This document shows positions 7,433 through 15,386 of a stretch of 25,541 bases of DNA, one piece after another (the stretch's first letter is position 1; each line of letters opens with the position of its first letter). This stretch comes from Candidatus Zambryskibacteria bacterium RIFCSPLOWO2_01_FULL_47_14 (GTDB taxonomy: Bacteria; Patescibacteria; Paceibacteria; UBA9973; Zambryskibacteraceae). Below the pieces are notes generated by a model. It saw nothing but the letters and a program-made list of their open reading frames with translations, had not been told where the DNA came from and ran no database searches. A program made the position numbers and the translations under genes. The stretch lies in NCBI GenBank assembly GCA_001824005.1, contig MHWG01000013.1, positions 18,326 through 43,866 of the forward strand. The letters run 5' to 3'.

Positions 7433-7484
7433 GGTTCTTCCCTTTCCTTGAAAGAAGTCTTACCAGAGAGTAGTCTATACAAGC

Positions 7485-8756
7485 ATGAAATACAAGAAAA
7501 CCACTTTGCCGAACGGTTTGCGGGTTATTACGGCGCCGGTCGCTGGCAACCCTTCCGTCATGGTGCTTGTCATGGTCGAGACGGGCTCAAATTACGAAGC
7601 CAAGGATCAAAACGGGCTCTCGCACTTCCTCGAGCATATGTGTTTCAAAGGCACGACACTTAGGCCCAGGGCAAGCATGATAGCCAAGGAGCTCGATTCC
7701 TTGGGAGCCCAGAACAATGCCTTCACCAGCAACGAATATACCGGCTATTACGCCAAGGCGGCCAAGAGGCATTTCCCCAAACTTTTTGAAATTATCTCCG
7801 ATCTTTATCTCGATCCGATCCTGCCGGAGACTGACTTGGAGAAGGAGAGAGGAGTCATACTCGAGGAGATTGCCATGTACGAGGATTTGCCACAGCGCTA
7901 TGTCTGGCAAGTGCTCGAGGCTCTTGTCTATGGCGATACGCCGGCGGGCAGGCCGATTATTGGGCCGCGCGAGAATATCAAGAAGTTCAGGCGCGAAGAC
8001 TTCGTCGAGTACCGGAGAGCACACTATGTCGCAAATAAAACCATTGTTGTCGTGGCGGGCGATATCTCCGAGCAAGTGGTTCTCAAAGCCGTGAGGCAGA
8101 ATTTCAAAGACATACCGAAAGGCGAGAAGCTTGGCAAGCTTGGGGTGAAAGAGAAACAGAGCGCACCCGGCCTCTCCGTGCACAAGAAGAAGACTGACCA
8201 ATGTCACATGGTCATGGCCTTTCGCACTTACGGAGCCAAGGACAAGCGTTCTCCGGTTGCCGCTTTGCTCGCGGAGATTCTTGGCAAAGGCATGTCTTCG
8301 CGCCTCTTTACCAGACTTCGCGATGAGATGGGTGCATGTTATTACGTGCGTGCCGGGCATGACCAGTACACAGACCACGGCCTCTTTACCATCGCGACGG
8401 GGATCAATGTCTCACGTACTAAAGAAGTGGTAAGCACTCTTCTGGAAGAGTGCAAAAAGCTAACGCTCTCTCCTATAACAAACGAAGAGCTTGAGAAAGC
8501 TAAGGAGCATCACATTGGCCATCTCTACATGGATTTGGAAACCACGGATTCATTGGCCGAGTTCTACGCCTCGGAAGAAATAGGGAGCGGCAAACTCAAG
8601 ACTCCTCAGGAGGTAGAAGAAGAAATCAGGAAAGTTACCGCGAAAGATATCATGAAAACAGCCAAAGAAATTTTCCGCGATGAGAAGCTCAATCTTGCTA
8701 TCGTGGGGAACATTGCCGACCCCAAGCCGGTCAAGAAGGTGCTGTCATTCAAATAA
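7485..8756 (+). CDS. M16 family zinc metalloprotease (insulinase/processing-peptidase type)
   Basis: This 423-aa protein matches the bacterial M16 peptidases that cleave peptides or small proteins inside a two-domain chamber. The inverted zinc motif HFLEH (His47, Glu50, His51) and the distal ligand in ERGVILEEIAMYED (Glu127, 76 residues later) are intact, so it should be catalytic. The inactive-domain half (about 180-420) has the usual GMSSRLFTRLRDEMGACYYVRAGHD stretch, with the conserved R and Y that contact substrate. There is no signal peptide, so it is cytoplasmic unless exported by another route. The start follows the family's usual N-terminus (TLPNGLRVITAPV). The permease gene follows after 16 bases and is probably co-transcribed. 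Confidence 0.93.
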   Translation: MKYKKTTLPNGLRVITAPVAGNPSVMVLVMVETGSNYEAKDQNGLSHFLEHMCFKGTTLRPRASMIAKELDSLGAQNNAFTSNEYTGYYAKAAKRHFPKLFEIISDLYLDPILPETDLEKERGVILEEIAMYEDLPQRYVWQVLEALVYGDTPAGRPIIGPRENIKKFRREDFVEYRRAHYVANKTIVVVAGDISEQVVLKAVRQNFKDIPKGEKLGKLGVKEKQSAPGLSVHKKKTDQCHMVMAFRTYGAKDKRSPVAALLAEILGKGMSSRLFTRLRDEMGACYYVRAGHDQYTDHGLFTIATGINVSRTKEVVSTLLEECKKLTLSPITNEELEKAKEHHIGHLYMDLETTDSLAEFYASEEIGSGKLKTPQEVEEEIRKVTAKDIMKTAKEIFRDEKLNLAIVGNIADPKPVKKVLSFK

Positions 8757-8772
8757 GTGCTAAGATAATCCC

Positions 8773-9828
8773 ATGGAAAAACTTTCTATAACCACTGGCA
8801 GTTGGGTAAGGGGGGCGGTCGTAGTGGGCTTGGCCTACGTTTTCTATCAGATAAGCGATTTCATATTGGTTGTCATTGCCTCGATCATCATTGCTTCGGC
8901 CATCGAGCCGGTTACCCAATGGGCCAAGAGAAGGAGTATTCCGCGTCTGCCCACCGTTATCGCGGTATATATTCTGGGGGCTTTGTTTCTGGCTGGCTTC
9001 TTCTACTTCCTCCTTCTGCCGCTCATAGGCGAAGTCTCGAGCTTCATCAGGACCCTTACCGTCTATTCGAACTCGATCGTGAACAATAATGTCCTCTCCG
9101 GCATGTTCAAGACCCAGAATATCTTTGGCCAGATTGATACCCGCGGCCTTCTTTCAGATTTGAATTCTTACCTCAACACCTTCTCGGAATTTCTTTCGCA
9201 AGGAGTCTTCACCACCGTTTCTGTTGTCTTCGGCGGGGTGGTGAGCTTCGTAATCATGATCGTGCTCTCCTTCTACCTTGCGGTGCAGGAAGATGGCATC
9301 GGCAAATTTCTCCGAATCATTGTGCCCTTAAAGCACGAGAATTATGCCATCTCGCTCTGGCGCCGATCGCAGGTAAAGATCGGCTACTGGATGCAGGGCC
9401 AGCTCCTCTTAGCTGTCCTCATCATGGTCTTGGTCTATGTTGGCCTTCTCATCATCGGTGTGCCTCACGCGCTCCTCCTCGCCTTCCTCGCGGGAGTGCT
9501 CGAGCTTATACCGCTCTTCGGCCCAGTTTTGGCGGCTATTCCTGCTCTCTTTATCGCCTATACTGCCGGCGGCATGACGACTGTGGCTATTGTAGGTCTT
9601 CTCTATATTCTAATCCAACAGCTTGAGAATCACGTCATCTACCCCTTGGTGGTAAAGAAGCTTGTCGGCGTGCCGGCTATCATCTCGATTTTGGCGCTTG
9701 TCATCGGCGGGCAATTGGCGGGGTTCCTCGGCATCATCATCTCGGTGCCGGTTGCCGCGGTGGTTATGGAATTCGTAAACGATCTGGAAGAGAGGAAGAT
9801 CGCTAAGAGCGCGATGCCAAATGGATAA
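8773..9828 (+). CDS. AI-2E/PerM family transporter
   Basis: This 351-aa polytopic membrane protein belongs to the AI-2E (PerM/YdiK/TqsA) family. Members are proposed exporters or sodium/proton antiporters, and substrate specificity cannot be read from sequence. It has an N-terminal pair of hydrophobic helices (VVVGLAYVFYQISDFILVVIASIIIASAIEPV), then a soluble mixed segment (about 95-145), then further helices. It includes the family's characteristic GVPHALLLAFLAGVLELIPLFGPVLAAIPA and ends in LVIGGQLAGFLGIIISVPVAAVVMEF. The length is normal for the family. The gene overlaps metG by 8 bases, indicating translational coupling. Confidence 0.92.
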   Translation: MEKLSITTGSWVRGAVVVGLAYVFYQISDFILVVIASIIIASAIEPVTQWAKRRSIPRLPTVIAVYILGALFLAGFFYFLLLPLIGEVSSFIRTLTVYSNSIVNNNVLSGMFKTQNIFGQIDTRGLLSDLNSYLNTFSEFLSQGVFTTVSVVFGGVVSFVIMIVLSFYLAVQEDGIGKFLRIIVPLKHENYAISLWRRSQVKIGYWMQGQLLLAVLIMVLVYVGLLIIGVPHALLLAFLAGVLELIPLFGPVLAAIPALFIAYTAGGMTTVAIVGLLYILIQQLENHVIYPLVVKKLVGVPAIISILALVIGGQLAGFLGIIISVPVAAVVMEFVNDLEERKIAKSAMPNG

Positions 9829-11236
9829 GAAAAGTTTTTATATCACAACAACGATTCCTTATGTGAATGCCGATCCTCATATCGGTTTTGCTTTGGAGCT
9901 GGTGCAGTCCGATGCGATAGCGAGGTATAGACGCTTGATTGGAGAAGAGGTTTTTTTCAGTACCGGGACTGATGAATACGGCCAGAAAATTTGGGAGGGA
10001 AGCCAGAAAGAAAATAAGGATGTTAAGGATTATGTTGATTATTACGCGGAGAAATTTATTGATCTCGCAAAGAAACTCAATCTCTCAAATGATAATTTCA
10101 TCAGGACGACAAGCGATGCGAATATTAAGGCGGCGCAGGAATTTTGGAAGCTCTGCGATCAGAACGGCGATATATATAAGAAGAAATATAAAGGATTGTA
10201 TTGCGTTGGTTGCGAAAAGTTTCTGACTGAAAAAGATTTTGTTGACGGGAAATGTGTTTTTCATCCGAATCTGGTTCCGGAAATGATCGAGGAAGAAAAT
10301 TATTTCTTCAAGCTAAGCAAGTACCGGGAAAAATTGCTTGAATACCTTTCGCAAGAGAATGTTATTCTGCCCGAATGGCGCAGAAAAGAAGCCCTTGAAT
10401 ACGTGCAAGGGGCAATGGATGACTTCTCTATATCCAGAAGCAAGGAGCGGCTTGCTTGGGGGATTGCGATTCCGGGCGATGACACACAAGTGATGTACGT
10501 CTGGTTCGGAGCGTTTATAAATTACATTGCTACGCTTGGCTGGCCGCAGAATAATGTTTTGTTCGAGAAATTCTGGCAAGGCGGCACCACGGTGCAGACT
10601 GCCGGCAAGGATATGGTGAAGTTCCAATCGGTAATGTGGCAGGGCATGCTTATGTCGGCCGGCCTTAAAGCCACTGATTATATTGTGTACCACGGATTTG
10701 TTACAGGCGAAGGCGGAGTGAAGATGTCTAAGTCCCTAGGCAACGTCATTAGTCCTCTGGATATAGTGGAAGAATACGGCACTGACGCTCTGCGATACTT
10801 CCTTTTACGAGAAATTTCTTCGTTTGAAGACAGCCCGTTTACCATCGAGAGATTTAAAGATGCTTATAACTCCGGCCTTGCCAACGGTTTGGGCAATCTT
10901 GTCTCACGGATCATGACTCTGGCAGAATCTAATCTAGACAAGCCCACGGAGATTGCCGAATGGGAAGACTTGAGCGAATACCTCGACCTCCTCAATAAAT
11001 TTGAAGTTAATTTAGCTGCTAATTACGTCTGGAATAAAATTGGCGCTCTTGACCGCGAAATTCAGGAGAAAAAACCCTGGGAATCCAAAGACAAAGATAT
11101 AATCTCTGGATTAGTTCAAAAGCTTTATTCCATTGCCCGCATGCTCAATCCACTTATGCCGGAAACTTCCGCAAAAATCAAAGAACTGATCAAGGTCAAT
11201 AAAAAGCCAGAAGTGCCACTATTTTTGCGAAAATAA
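9821..11236 (+). CDS. metG: Methionyl-tRNA synthetase
   Basis: This class I synthetase charges initiator and elongator tRNA-Met. The 471-aa chain has YVNADPHIGFALELVQSDAIARY (the HIGH position reads HIGF, residues 20-23) and GTDEYGQKI. Zinc-knuckle ligands are Cys128, Cys131, Cys145 and His148 in CVGC...KCVFH, with KMSKS at 301-305 and the anticodon-binding helices at the C-terminus. It has no appended tRNA-binding (Trbp111-like) domain, which makes it compact against the 500-680 aa common elsewhere. It overlaps the permease gene upstream, and tatD follows after 2 bases, an arrangement of metG next to tatD that is widespread in bacteria. Confidence 0.96.
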   Translation: MDKKSFYITTTIPYVNADPHIGFALELVQSDAIARYRRLIGEEVFFSTGTDEYGQKIWEGSQKENKDVKDYVDYYAEKFIDLAKKLNLSNDNFIRTTSDANIKAAQEFWKLCDQNGDIYKKKYKGLYCVGCEKFLTEKDFVDGKCVFHPNLVPEMIEEENYFFKLSKYREKLLEYLSQENVILPEWRRKEALEYVQGAMDDFSISRSKERLAWGIAIPGDDTQVMYVWFGAFINYIATLGWPQNNVLFEKFWQGGTTVQTAGKDMVKFQSVMWQGMLMSAGLKATDYIVYHGFVTGEGGVKMSKSLGNVISPLDIVEEYGTDALRYFLLREISSFEDSPFTIERFKDAYNSGLANGLGNLVSRIMTLAESNLDKPTEIAEWEDLSEYLDLLNKFEVNLAANYVWNKIGALDREIQEKKPWESKDKDIISGLVQKLYSIARMLNPLMPETSAKIKELIKVNKKPEVPLFLRK

Positions 11237-11238
11237 TA

Positions 11239-12006
11239 ATGCCTAAATACTTTGATATTCATTCGCACCTGAATTTCGGGGACTACGAGAAGGATTGGGA
11301 AGAGGTCATCGGCCGGATGCGGGAGACTGGGACGCGCACCATAGTCGTCGGTACGGATTATGAGTCATCGAAACGCACTGTTGAATTGGCAGAACAATAT
11401 CCGGAAATCTACGCATGCATTGGCGTTCACCCTGCGGACAATGTGTCCGCAAGTTTTGAAGTTGATAAGTTCGATAAGTTGGTAAGTCGACCGAAGGTCG
11501 TTGCTGTGGGGGAATGCGGTATGGATTTCTTCCATCAGGACAAGACACAAGATTTCGAAAGGCAGAAAAAACTGTTTCTCAACCAAATAGATTTCGCCAT
11601 GGCGCACAACAAGCCCATCATGATTCACGCCCGTGATGCGTATGAAGAAATTTTGCAAATTCTGGAGTCACTTGGCGGTCCAACCGCCAAGTTGCGGGGG
11701 AATGTGCACTTTTTCGCCGGTGATCTGACGACAGCAAAGAGATTCATCGAACTTGGGTTTACCCTGTCGTTTACCGGAGTTATCACTTTTGCAAACTCGT
11801 ATGATGAGGTTATCAAATCAGTGCCCTTAAGCTCGATTATGGCCGAGACAGATGCTCCATTCGTAGCGCCCGTACCTTACCGGGGCAAGAGGAACGAGCC
11901 GAGCTATGTCGTGGAAGTGGCCAAGAAGATTGCCGAGATCAGGGGTTCGGACTTCGAAGAAGTCCGAAAGGCCCTTGTCGAGAACGCCCTTCGTATGATA
12001 ATGTAG
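11239..12006 (+). CDS. tatD: TatD family metal-dependent hydrolase
   Basis: This 255-aa TIM-barrel hydrolase belongs to the TatD/YcfH family, metal-dependent nucleases thought to act in DNA repair or turnover. All metal ligands are visible: the HxH pair His8 and His10 (FDIHSHLN), Glu92 (GECGMDF), His130 (IHARDA), His157 (NVHFF) and Asp205 (ETDAPF). The length is typical. The start 2 bases after metG is fixed by the conserved FDIHSH at residue 5. It is probably translated from the metG transcript; rpsF follows after 6 bases. Confidence 0.95.
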   Translation: MPKYFDIHSHLNFGDYEKDWEEVIGRMRETGTRTIVVGTDYESSKRTVELAEQYPEIYACIGVHPADNVSASFEVDKFDKLVSRPKVVAVGECGMDFFHQDKTQDFERQKKLFLNQIDFAMAHNKPIMIHARDAYEEILQILESLGGPTAKLRGNVHFFAGDLTTAKRFIELGFTLSFTGVITFANSYDEVIKSVPLSSIMAETDAPFVAPVPYRGKRNEPSYVVEVAKKIAEIRGSDFEEVRKALVENALRMIM

Positions 12007-12012
12007 CCCAAC

Positions 12013-12423
12013 ATGCAAATTTACGAACTGGGATACTTAATATTGCCGTCGATCGCCGAGGACAATCTCCCGATGGTCGAAGATGCCCTTAAGGCCGCTA
12101 TTGCCAAAGAGGGCGGTAATGTCTTTGCTGGCGAGGTGCCCTTCAGACAGCTTTTGGCCTACACCATGTCGAAAACCGTTGGGTCTTCCCGCTATGTAGT
12201 CAACGAGGCCTATGTCGGTTGGGTTAAATTTGAAGCGGAGCCTAATACCGTTCCACAAATAAAAGATAGTGTCGAAAAAATGTCGGAAATCCTCCGCCAT
12301 CTCATCGTCAAGGCGCCGAAAGAGGCCACCTTTACCTTTGCTGAAGCGAGGAAGAAGTTGGAAGAGAGAGAAGTTAAAGAGCCTGCCGAGACTCGCATAG
12401 AAGAAGAAGTGGCAGTAGAATAA
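12013..12423 (+). CDS. rpsF: 30S ribosomal protein S6
   Basis: S6 binds S18 and 16S rRNA in the central domain of the small subunit. The ferredoxin-like fold is recognisable (MQIYELGYLILPSI ... RQLLAYTMSKTVGSSRYVVNEAYVGWVKFEA ... SEILRHLIVKAP). The 136-aa chain has an acidic, charged C-terminal tail (about 110-136), a common S6 feature. It opens the classic rpsF-ssb-rpsR group, with only 4 bases before ssb. Confidence 0.95.
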   Translation: MQIYELGYLILPSIAEDNLPMVEDALKAAIAKEGGNVFAGEVPFRQLLAYTMSKTVGSSRYVVNEAYVGWVKFEAEPNTVPQIKDSVEKMSEILRHLIVKAPKEATFTFAEARKKLEEREVKEPAETRIEEEVAVE

Positions 12424-12427
12424 TAGT

Positions 12428-12874
12428 ATGTATCTCAATAAGGCCATCATTATAGGCAATCTCACTCGCGATCCGGAACTCCGCTCGCTACCTTCCGGAG
12501 TTCAAGTGGCATCTTTCGGCGTCGCCACCAACCGCGTGTGGAAGGACAAGGACGGCAGTAAGAAGGAAGATGTACAGTTCCACAATGTAGTGGTCTTCGG
12601 CCGTCAGGCCGAGACTACCGCGCAATTCTTGCGCAAGGGCTCAAGCGCCTTGGTTGAGGGACGCATGCAGACGCGCTCCTGGGATAGCCCCGACGGCAAG
12701 AAGAATTATCGCACCGAGATCGTAGCCGACAGAATCCAGTTCGGCAATCGTCCTGGTGGCATGGGTGCTCCCGTAGCTCAAGCTCCGGCCAAGGGGGAAG
12801 ACCAGCCAGCTCCACCGGCAGACGCAATCGATTATCCAGAGGAAAACATTAACGCAGACGACATTCCATTCTAA
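12428..12874 (+). CDS. ssb: Single-stranded DNA-binding protein
   Basis: SSB coats single-stranded DNA and recruits repair and replication partners. The N-terminal OB fold is clear (MYLNKAIIIGNLTRDPELRSLPSG, FGVATNRVW, FHNVVVFGRQAETTAQFLRKGSSALVEGRMQTRSW). It is followed by a glycine/proline-rich linker and the conserved acidic tip ending in DDIPF, which docks partners such as RecO. The 148-aa length is ordinary. The stop codon overlaps the rpsR start (TAATG), so the two are translationally coupled. Confidence 0.97.
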   Translation: MYLNKAIIIGNLTRDPELRSLPSGVQVASFGVATNRVWKDKDGSKKEDVQFHNVVVFGRQAETTAQFLRKGSSALVEGRMQTRSWDSPDGKKNYRTEIVADRIQFGNRPGGMGAPVAQAPAKGEDQPAPPADAIDYPEENINADDIPF

Positions 12875-13074
12875 TGAAAAAGAATTATTTCAAAGACAAT
12901 AAGATTGAGCATATCGACTACAAGGATGTCGAAACACTTAAGAAGTTTCTTACTCCGCACGGCAGGATCCAGTCCCGCAAGCGCTCTGGTATCCCCTCGA
13001 TCGACCAGCGCGAACTCGCCACAGCCATCAAACGAGCCAGATATATGGGATTGTTACCATACGTGTCCAGATAA
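12874..13074 (+). CDS. rpsR: 30S ribosomal protein S18
   Basis: This 66-aa small-subunit protein partners S6. The core pattern is present: IDYKDVETLKKFLTPHGRIQ, then SRKRSGIPSIDQRELATAIKRARYMGLLPYV. It has no zinc cysteines. It begins at the overlapping TAATG with ssb and is the last gene of this plus-strand operon. Repeat element B lies 3 bases after its stop and may serve as the transcript end. Confidence 0.96.
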   Translation: MKKNYFKDNKIEHIDYKDVETLKKFLTPHGRIQSRKRSGIPSIDQRELATAIKRARYMGLLPYVSR

Positions 13075-13077
13075 TTT

Positions 13078-13164
13078 CCAATTGTCCTAATTGCTCTAAT
13101 TTCTAAATAAATCTCAAATCCCAAAACCCAATTTTAGGTCAATTAGGTTAATTAGAATAATTAG
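13078..13164 (-). repeat. Nonamer-unit inverted repeat element, copy B (reverse orientation)
   Basis: The left arm is CCAATTGTC, CTAATTGCT, CTAATTT, CTAAATAAA (13078-13111). The right arm, read on the minus strand, is CTAATTATT, CTAATTAAC, CTAATTGAC, CTAAAATTG (13129-13164). The right arm equals the left arm of copy A over 33 bases with no mismatch, so B is A inverted. It fills the gap between the convergent 3' ends of rpsR and efp and could act as a two-way terminator. Confidence 0.85.
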
Positions 13165-13168
13165 AAAT

Positions 13169-13732
13169 TTAAGAAACACGGTCAGTATACTGACCGGTTT
13201 CCGTATTAACTCTTACGGTATCACCTTCTTTTATAAACATTGGCACCTGGATTTCTGCTCCAGTCTCAAGCTTCACGGCCTTGGTGGCGCCTTGGGCAGT
13301 ATTGCCGCGAGTAGCGTCGTGAGCCTCCACCACTTTGAGCTCCATCTTGATTGGGAAGGAGATGCCGATGATTTCGTCTTGGAAGAGCATGGCATTGACG
13401 ACGGTATTCTGCTTGAGAAACTTCGCGCCCGGGCCGATCATATCTTCGGGTAGTTTAAAGCGTTTTGATGGGTCACCTACTTCACAGAACCAGTACTCGC
13501 CGCGGTTGGCATAAAGATATTTCACTTCCTTCTTGCCAATGTCAGCTTCCTCGACTTTGTCGGAGACGTGGAATGTAGTTTCGGTAATGCGCCCAGTAAT
13601 GAGATTTCGGAGCTTAACGGCGTTTACTGGTTTCCTCTGCTGTTTCCTGAAGACGTGAGAAGCAATTACTTCCCAGGGTTCGTTTTCGAAAATAATGTAT
13701 TTGTGTACTGTCGCTTCGTTGTAATCAAGCAT
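13169..13732 (-). CDS. efp: Translation elongation factor P
   Basis: EF-P relieves ribosome stalling at polyproline. Three beta-barrel domains are visible over 187 aa: the KOW-like N-domain (MLDYNEATVHKYIIFENEPWEV), the middle OB domain (VKYLYANRGEYWFCEV, KFLKQNTVVNAMLFQDEIIGISFP) and the C-terminal OB domain (GNTAQGATKAVKLETGAEIQVPMFIKEGDTVRVNTETGQYTDR). The length is normal. The loop that carries the modified lysine in E. coli (KPGKGQ, Lys34) reads RKQQRKP here. Ungapped alignment from both sides places Gln32 at that site, so the known lysine modification cannot occur there. It is transcribed divergently from the four-helix-bundle gene. Confidence 0.95.
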   Translation of the reverse strand: MLDYNEATVHKYIIFENEPWEVIASHVFRKQQRKPVNAVKLRNLITGRITETTFHVSDKVEEADIGKKEVKYLYANRGEYWFCEVGDPSKRFKLPEDMIGPGAKFLKQNTVVNAMLFQDEIIGISFPIKMELKVVEAHDATRGNTAQGATKAVKLETGAEIQVPMFIKEGDTVRVNTETGQYTDRVS

Positions 13733-13758
13733 AGAGCGCCATTCTACATATTGTGGCT

Positions 13759-13764
13759 TATAAT
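13759..13764 (+). promoter_or_regulatory. -10 promoter of the four-helix-bundle gene
   Basis: A perfect TATAAT ends 7 bases before the ATG at 13772, which places transcription start at or next to the start codon (leaderless). No convincing -35 is seen. Confidence 0.55.
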
Positions 13765-13771
13765 ATCAAAT

Positions 13772-14374
13772 ATGAATAAGGGAGATATGGGAGATCAGAG
13801 AAGTAAGGGAGGAAAAGCGGGATATGAATACCTTTTAGCTTATAAGATTACCGTGCCGATATATGACTATACAGTGGAGTTTTGCAAGAGATATTTCCAT
13901 AAACTTTCTTCAAGGCGAACTCAGGATCAGATGGTGCAGGCGGCTAGATCGGGAATGCAAAACTTACTTGAAGGTAATCAGCAAGCGAGTCTTGAGGGAT
14001 ATATAAAATTAGTCGGCATAAACTCAGCTTCTCTTGAAGAGCTCCTCAAGGACTACTTGGCTTACGGGAGACAAAATAAAATTGAGATTTATGGAAAAGA
14101 GAAATCGGAAAGGGAAGTAAGGGAGATAGGGGAAGTATGGGAATCAATTAATAAGACGAAGACTCTCCCTGACAACCCTAACTTCCCAGACTTCCCTAAG
14201 GATGAGTGTCATGCCCTAAACCTCATGCTTACCTTAACCAACCAAGCGATATATCTCCAGAAGAAATTACATACATCGCTTGAAGAGAAGTTTATAAAAG
14301 AGGGAGGCTTCAGAGAAAAACTTTTCAGGAAAAGGATGAGATACAGGAGTAAGGGAGGAACTATACCTCTTTAA
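13772..14374 (+). CDS. Four-helix-bundle protein (S23/Avd-related, 'suffix domain' type)
   Basis: This 200-aa protein resembles the four-helix-bundle suffix-domain family, related to S23 intervening-sequence proteins and to Avd of diversity-generating retroelements; members are basic and Avd binds nucleic acid. The diagnostic stretches are [21 protein letters not shown] (about 48-68), [23 protein letters not shown] (about 73-95) and a C-terminal helix with [19 protein letters not shown]. The start is ATG 13772, chosen because TATAAT lies 7 bases upstream and similarity begins after it; an open frame extends further upstream inside efp. Arrays of 9-nt units occupy its first codons, its central linker ([13 protein letters not shown] ... 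[13 protein letters not shown]) and its last codons. It overlaps the recA 3' end by 14 bases, tail to tail. No reverse transcriptase is nearby. The molecular role is unknown. Confidence 0.85.
   Translation: MNKGDMGDQRSKGGKAGYEYLLAYKITVPIYDYTVEFCKRYFHKLSSRRTQDQMVQAARSGMQNLLEGNQQASLEGYIKLVGINSASLEELLKDYLAYGRQNKIEIYGKEKSEREVREIGEVWESINKTKTLPDNPNFPDFPKDECHALNLMLTLTNQAIYLQKKLHTSLEEKFIKEGGFREKLFRKRMRYRSKGGTIPL
13780..13815 (+). repeat. Nonamer array at the start of the four-helix-bundle gene
   Basis: Four units in exact 9-nt register: GGGAGATAT, GGGAGATCA, GAGAAGTAA, GGGAGGAAA. They encode the N-terminal residues after MNK ([12 protein letters not shown]). The 13-mer AGTAAGGGAGGAA (13802-13814) recurs at the gene end. 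Confidence 0.8.
14112..14196 (+). repeat. Nonamer inverted repeat in the central linker of the four-helix-bundle gene
   Basis: Left arm: GGGAAGTAA, GGGAGATAG, GGGAAGTAT, GGGAATCAA (14112-14147). Right arm: CCC recurs every 9 bases, ending at 14169, 14178, 14187 and 14196, with units such as TAACTTCCC and AGACTTCCC that complement the left arm. The protein shows a 3-residue period on both sides ([12 protein letters not shown] and [12 protein letters not shown]). Confidence 0.85.
14344..14361 (+). repeat. Nonamer units at the end of the four-helix-bundle gene
   Basis: CAGGAGTAA and GGGAGGAAC match the last two units of the N-terminal array. The shared 13-mer AGTAAGGGAGGAA (14348-14360) ends one base before the recA stop codon (14361-14363, minus strand). 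Confidence 0.7.
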
Positions 14375-15362
14375 GTTTCGCTCTAATCTCTTTTAAAATC
14401 TCCCCAGAAACTTTTTTGTTTTCCCTCAGGAACTGGCGAGTGGCGTCGTAGCCCACGGCGAGCTTCTCGTTGTTGTATTTGTAAGTGCTGCCGGATTTTT
14501 GAATCAGGCCAAACTTTTCACCGAGGGCGATGAGTTCTCCTTCGCGCGAGATCCCTTCGTTGTACATGAGATCAAACTCGGTTTGTTTGAAGGGGGCGGC
14601 GACTTTATTTTTCACCACCTTTACGCGCGTTCTGCCGCCCATTATTTCTTCGCCCTTCTTGATTTGCGCGATACGGCGAATGTCGAGGCGCACGGAAGTG
14701 TAGAACTTGAGTGCCTTGCCTCCGGGCGTCGTTTCCGGATTGCCGAACATCACGCCTATCTGCATGCGGATTTGGTTTATAAAAATGACAACAGTTTTTG
14801 ACTTGGCGACGAGAGCCGTGAGCTTCCTTAGCGCTTGACTCATGAGCCGGGCTTGCTTGCCCACATGATAAGCGCCCATATCGCCCTCGATCTCGTCCTT
14901 GGGAGTAAGCGCCGCGACCGAGTCGATAACGATGACATCAATCTTCCCCGAGCGTACCAATGAATCAACGATTTCAAGCGCCTGTTCGCCCGTGTCCGGC
15001 TGGGAGATGAGGAGTTCATCTATCTTTACTCCGAGCCGCTTGGAATACTCCGGGTCCATGGCATGTTCCGCATCGATGAAGGCGCAAATACCGCCATCCT
15101 TCTGCGCTTCGGCAATAATGTGGAGCGAGAGCGTAGTCTTGCCAGAAGATTCTGGGCCGAAGATCTCAATAATTCTGCCGCGAGGGACGCCGCCGATTCC
15201 TAAGGCGGCGTCGAGTCCTATAGAACCTGTTGATATGGCGTCCACTCCGACCTTCGGCTTCTCGCCCAACTTCATTATCGAGTCCTCGCCGAACTTGGTA
15301 CGGATGGCGTCAAGAGTGCTGTCAATATTATTGGCTGATTCCTTCCTATCTTTAGTAGGCAT
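14361..15362 (-). CDS. recA: Recombinase RecA
   Basis: RecA is the strand-exchange ATPase of homologous recombination and the SOS co-protease. The 333-aa protein has Walker A GPESSGKT (69-76), Walker [13 protein letters not shown], the MAW motif and loop segments ([53 protein letters not shown]), and the C-terminal domain ending [10 protein letters not shown]. The strongly acidic C-terminal tail seen in E. coli is absent. It is last in the minus-strand group ftsK - Ig-like anchored protein - recA, 24 bases after the preceding stop. Its 3' end overlaps the four-helix-bundle gene tail to tail. Confidence 0.98.
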   Translation of the reverse strand: MPTKDRKESANNIDSTLDAIRTKFGEDSIMKLGEKPKVGVDAISTGSIGLDAALGIGGVPRGRIIEIFGPESSGKTTLSLHIIAEAQKDGGICAFIDAEHAMDPEYSKRLGVKIDELLISQPDTGEQALEIVDSLVRSGKIDVIVIDSVAALTPKDEIEGDMGAYHVGKQARLMSQALRKLTALVAKSKTVVIFINQIRMQIGVMFGNPETTPGGKALKFYTSVRLDIRRIAQIKKGEEIMGGRTRVKVVKNKVAAPFKQTEFDLMYNEGISREGELIALGEKFGLIQKSGSTYKYNNEKLAVGYDATRQFLRENKKVSGEILKEIRAKLKEV

Positions 15363-15386
15363 GTTATTTATAGTGAGCTTGTCGAA

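Noticed and set aside
7587..8378. 263-codon open frame on the minus strand opposite the M16 protease
   Set aside because: The plus strand encodes a complete M16 protease with intact zinc motif here; the antisense product has no recognisable features and no start signals.
13568..13771. Upstream extension of the four-helix-bundle gene into efp
   Set aside because: It would overlap the efp start region antisense and is not part of the family's usual N-terminus; the promoter at 13759 fixes the later start.
13772..14374. Diversity-generating retroelement with an Avd partner
   Set aside because: No reverse transcriptase, template repeat or adenine-biased variable repeat is seen in the window; only the Avd-like family relationship remains.
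13772..14374. 23S rRNA intervening sequence (S23 context)
   Set aside because: There is no rRNA sequence around the gene; it lies between efp and recA.
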